Positions 62,684-64,000 of a stretch of DNA of 64,000 bases are shown piece by piece (position 1 is the first letter of the stretch; each line of letters begins with the position of its first letter). The notes beneath the pieces are model-generated. The model saw nothing but the letters and a program-made list of their open reading frames with translations. It did not search any database and was not told where the DNA came from. Position numbers and translations under genes: made by a program. The DNA lies in the NCBI RefSeq assembly GCF_900108855.1, contig NZ_FNXY01000005.1, positions 329,061-393,060 of the forward strand, in the 5' to 3' direction. This stretch comes from Dyadobacter koreensis. GTDB taxonomy: Bacteria > Bacteroidota > Bacteroidia > Cytophagales > Spirosomataceae.

Positions 62684-64000
62684 TTATCTTCTTCTTCTTC
62701 TTTTCTTTTTGGAAGCAGATTTCTTTTTAGATTTTTTTCTGGAAACCGATCTCTTCTTACGGGTCGGTTTCTTCTTTTTTATTTTGGAATATTTTGAAGA
62801 ATATTTTCTTACCGTCGGTTTTATAACTTCTTCTTCATCCGCAGCATCGGCCTCGCCTTCTTCCACTTGTTCGTCACCTTGTGCTGCAACAGGCTCGATG
62901 ACTTTCGGAGCGATAGCGGGTAGTTTTGAATGTGTGATCTGATCGATATTGGAAGCATTATCAATTCCTTTCAATCTGAATGAATAGGAGTAAGGTTTTG
63001 CTGGCAGGCGGTATTGCTCGTGCACACGCGGCGACCAGCTGTCATCACCCCCGAGTCCCATTTGAGCAAGGTCTATGTTGACAAGTGTTGTATTTCCTCT
63101 TGAAAAAACAGATGCGCGTTTTTGGGCATCCAATAACTCCTTGTCCGTGTAATCATGAACATTAAAATTAAAAACAGAATCACTGATGGCGATCAAACCG
63201 AGGCCGTCTTCATTGGTAACACGTGCCCAGCGAACGTCGGTTTTATTTCCGTTTTCCTGTGGACTGATATATGAAAAGTGCTGGTCAGCCACACTTCCTG
63301 CATACAATCCAATCTGTCCGCTCGTTTTGCGATCTGCATAGGTTTCAAACGGACCGTTTCCGTACCATTCCACTTGATTGTAGCTTACCGGCATTTGGAA
63401 CTGCATACCGACTTTTGCCAGAGAAGGCCATTCGCCGGTTGGAGTAAATGTATTTTGCACATGAATATCACCGGAAGCATAAATCGTGTAAACAGAACTG
63501 ACAATCATGGCGCCTGCTCTGCTTCTCAGGCTTTTCTTCAAAGTAACTTTATAAACATGCGGATTCAGTTTTTCCACACGCAAATCCGTTCCGGTCAATT
63601 TTAAAGAATCCAGGTTCGCTTTTCGCCATTGTGCAGCGAAGCTTTGTTTTCCGCCGCCTTCATCATTATCAGTCGGTACACGCCAGAAATTGGCATTTAA
63701 TCCTGATTCCAGCATTTCTTCTTTTTTGTAAATAAATGAAGAAATTGTTCCGCTTTTCTTGTTGAAACTGACGGAAAAATTCTGTCCGCTGACAGTCACT
63801 CCTTTTCCCCGAACGAGCGATAATCGTAAAGCAGGACTGCGGGTGTAGGGAACATCTTTCCGCTCGTCCGTTTCAACTTGTACCGGAACTTGATAAGCAG
63901 CAACTTCGTGACCTTCGGCTGCCCAGGCTGTCTGTCTTTTAAGGCGTACACTAAGATTCAGGAAATATTCATAACCACCAGTAGAAGCTGATTTTTTGCT
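62684..64000 (-). CDS. GH2 beta-galactosidase, C-terminal part, with basic tail (cut by window end)
   Basis: The open frame runs to the window edge, so only the last 438 residues are visible. A GTG at 63799 is internal, not the start. Seen: YEYFLNLSVRLKRQTAWAAEGHEVA near the edge, then the LacZ domain 5 supersandwich with NANFWRVPTDNDEGGG, QWYGNGPFETYADRK, DVRWARVTN and the end region YSYSFRLKG. This is the non-catalytic half. After it come an acidic segment (EQVEEGEADAADEEEV) and about 40 residues of nearly pure Lys/Arg/Ser ending in five Arg. The tail is not typical of GH2 enzymes. Location of the enzyme cannot be judged, as the N-terminus is missing. Confidence 0.88.
   Translation of the reverse strand, partial: SKKSASTGGYEYFLNLSVRLKRQTAWAAEGHEVAAYQVPVQVETDERKDVPYTRSPALRLSLVRGKGVTVSGQNFSVSFNKKSGTISSFIYKKEEMLESGLNANFWRVPTDNDEGGGKQSFAAQWRKANLDSLKLTGTDLRVEKLNPHVYKVTLKKSLRSRAGAMIVSSVYTIYASGDIHVQNTFTPTGEWPSLAKVGMQFQMPVSYNQVEWYGNGPFETYADRKTSGQIGLYAGSVADQHFSYISPQENGNKTDVRWARVTNEDGLGLIAISDSVFNFNVHDYTDKELLDAQKRASVFSRGNTTLVNIDLAQMGLGGDDSWSPRVHEQYRLPAKPYSYSFRLKGIDNASNIDQITHSKLPAIAPKVIEPVAAQGDEQVEEGEADAADEEEVIKPTVRKYSSKYSKIKKKKPTRKKRSVSRKKSKKKSASKKKRRRRR

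Overview
The window reads as chromosome of a Bacteroidota bacterium of the order Cytophagales, most like Dyadobacter or a close Spirosomaceae relative (inferred from protein character, no search run). The supporting signs are type IX secretion tails, FGGY/uxu/kdg sugar genes, a BtuB-BtuG pair, DUF5777 and YceI proteins, lipoprotein signals, TAnnTTTG promoter boxes very close to start codons, and the absence of Shine-Dalgarno sequences. Coding density is high and most genes are housekeeping. I saw no rRNA, tRNA, CRISPR array, intact insertion sequence or prophage.

Layout. 0.2-3.4 kb: fructose-bisphosphatase, a DEAD-box RNA helicase and a TPR protein. 3.5-6.8 kb: a vitamin B12 uptake unit (cobalamin riboswitch, TonB receptor BtuB, beta-propeller lipoprotein BtuG). 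6.9-16 kb: a DMT transporter, VOC protein, thioredoxin, release factor RF1, a lipoprotein, an HELGH peptidase-like protein, a GH3-like enzyme, an exported SAM hydrolase-like protein and an aldo/keto reductase. 16-24.8 kb: a T9SS cargo protein, xylulokinase, an M28 peptidase, an SMR exporter, a Crp-type regulator, IspE, a lone cytochrome oxidase subunit III and an MFS exporter. 24.9-34.3 kb: a PD40-OmpA protein, LOG, Mpl, a large T9SS glycosidase-like protein, EttA and a DUF349 protein.

34.3-41.1 kb is a hexuronate block: a LacI regulator, a lone ECF sigma factor, mannonate dehydratase (uxuA), uronate isomerase (uxaC), KDG kinase (kdgK) and KDPG aldolase (eda). Tagaturonate reductase (uxaB) lies at 47.6-49.1 kb. 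Together they route glucuronate and galacturonate to pyruvate and glyceraldehyde-3-phosphate, but fructuronate reductase and altronate dehydratase are not in the window. 41.2-42.7 kb is accessory: an overlapping lipoprotein/small-protein pair that looks like a toxin with its immunity protein, followed by a decayed Uma2-family gene. 42.7-57.6 kb holds a PIF1-like helicase, an alpha/beta hydrolase, Lon, RseP, a membrane MutS-like ATPase and an MsbA-like ABC exporter.

57.8-58.3 kb holds the wreck of a HepT-MntA (HEPN/nucleotidyltransferase) toxin-antitoxin pair, recognised by translating across frameshifts. 58.5-62.7 kb: an ECF sigma factor overlapping a membrane/beta-barrel protein, then a Rieske-DUF5777-YceI set. 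The window ends inside a GH2 beta-galactosidase with a strikingly basic C-terminal tail. The most promising observations are the lipoprotein toxin-immunity candidate, the two decayed accessory genes, the basic-tailed galactosidase, the exported SAM hydrolase and several palindromic or repeated intergenic elements.
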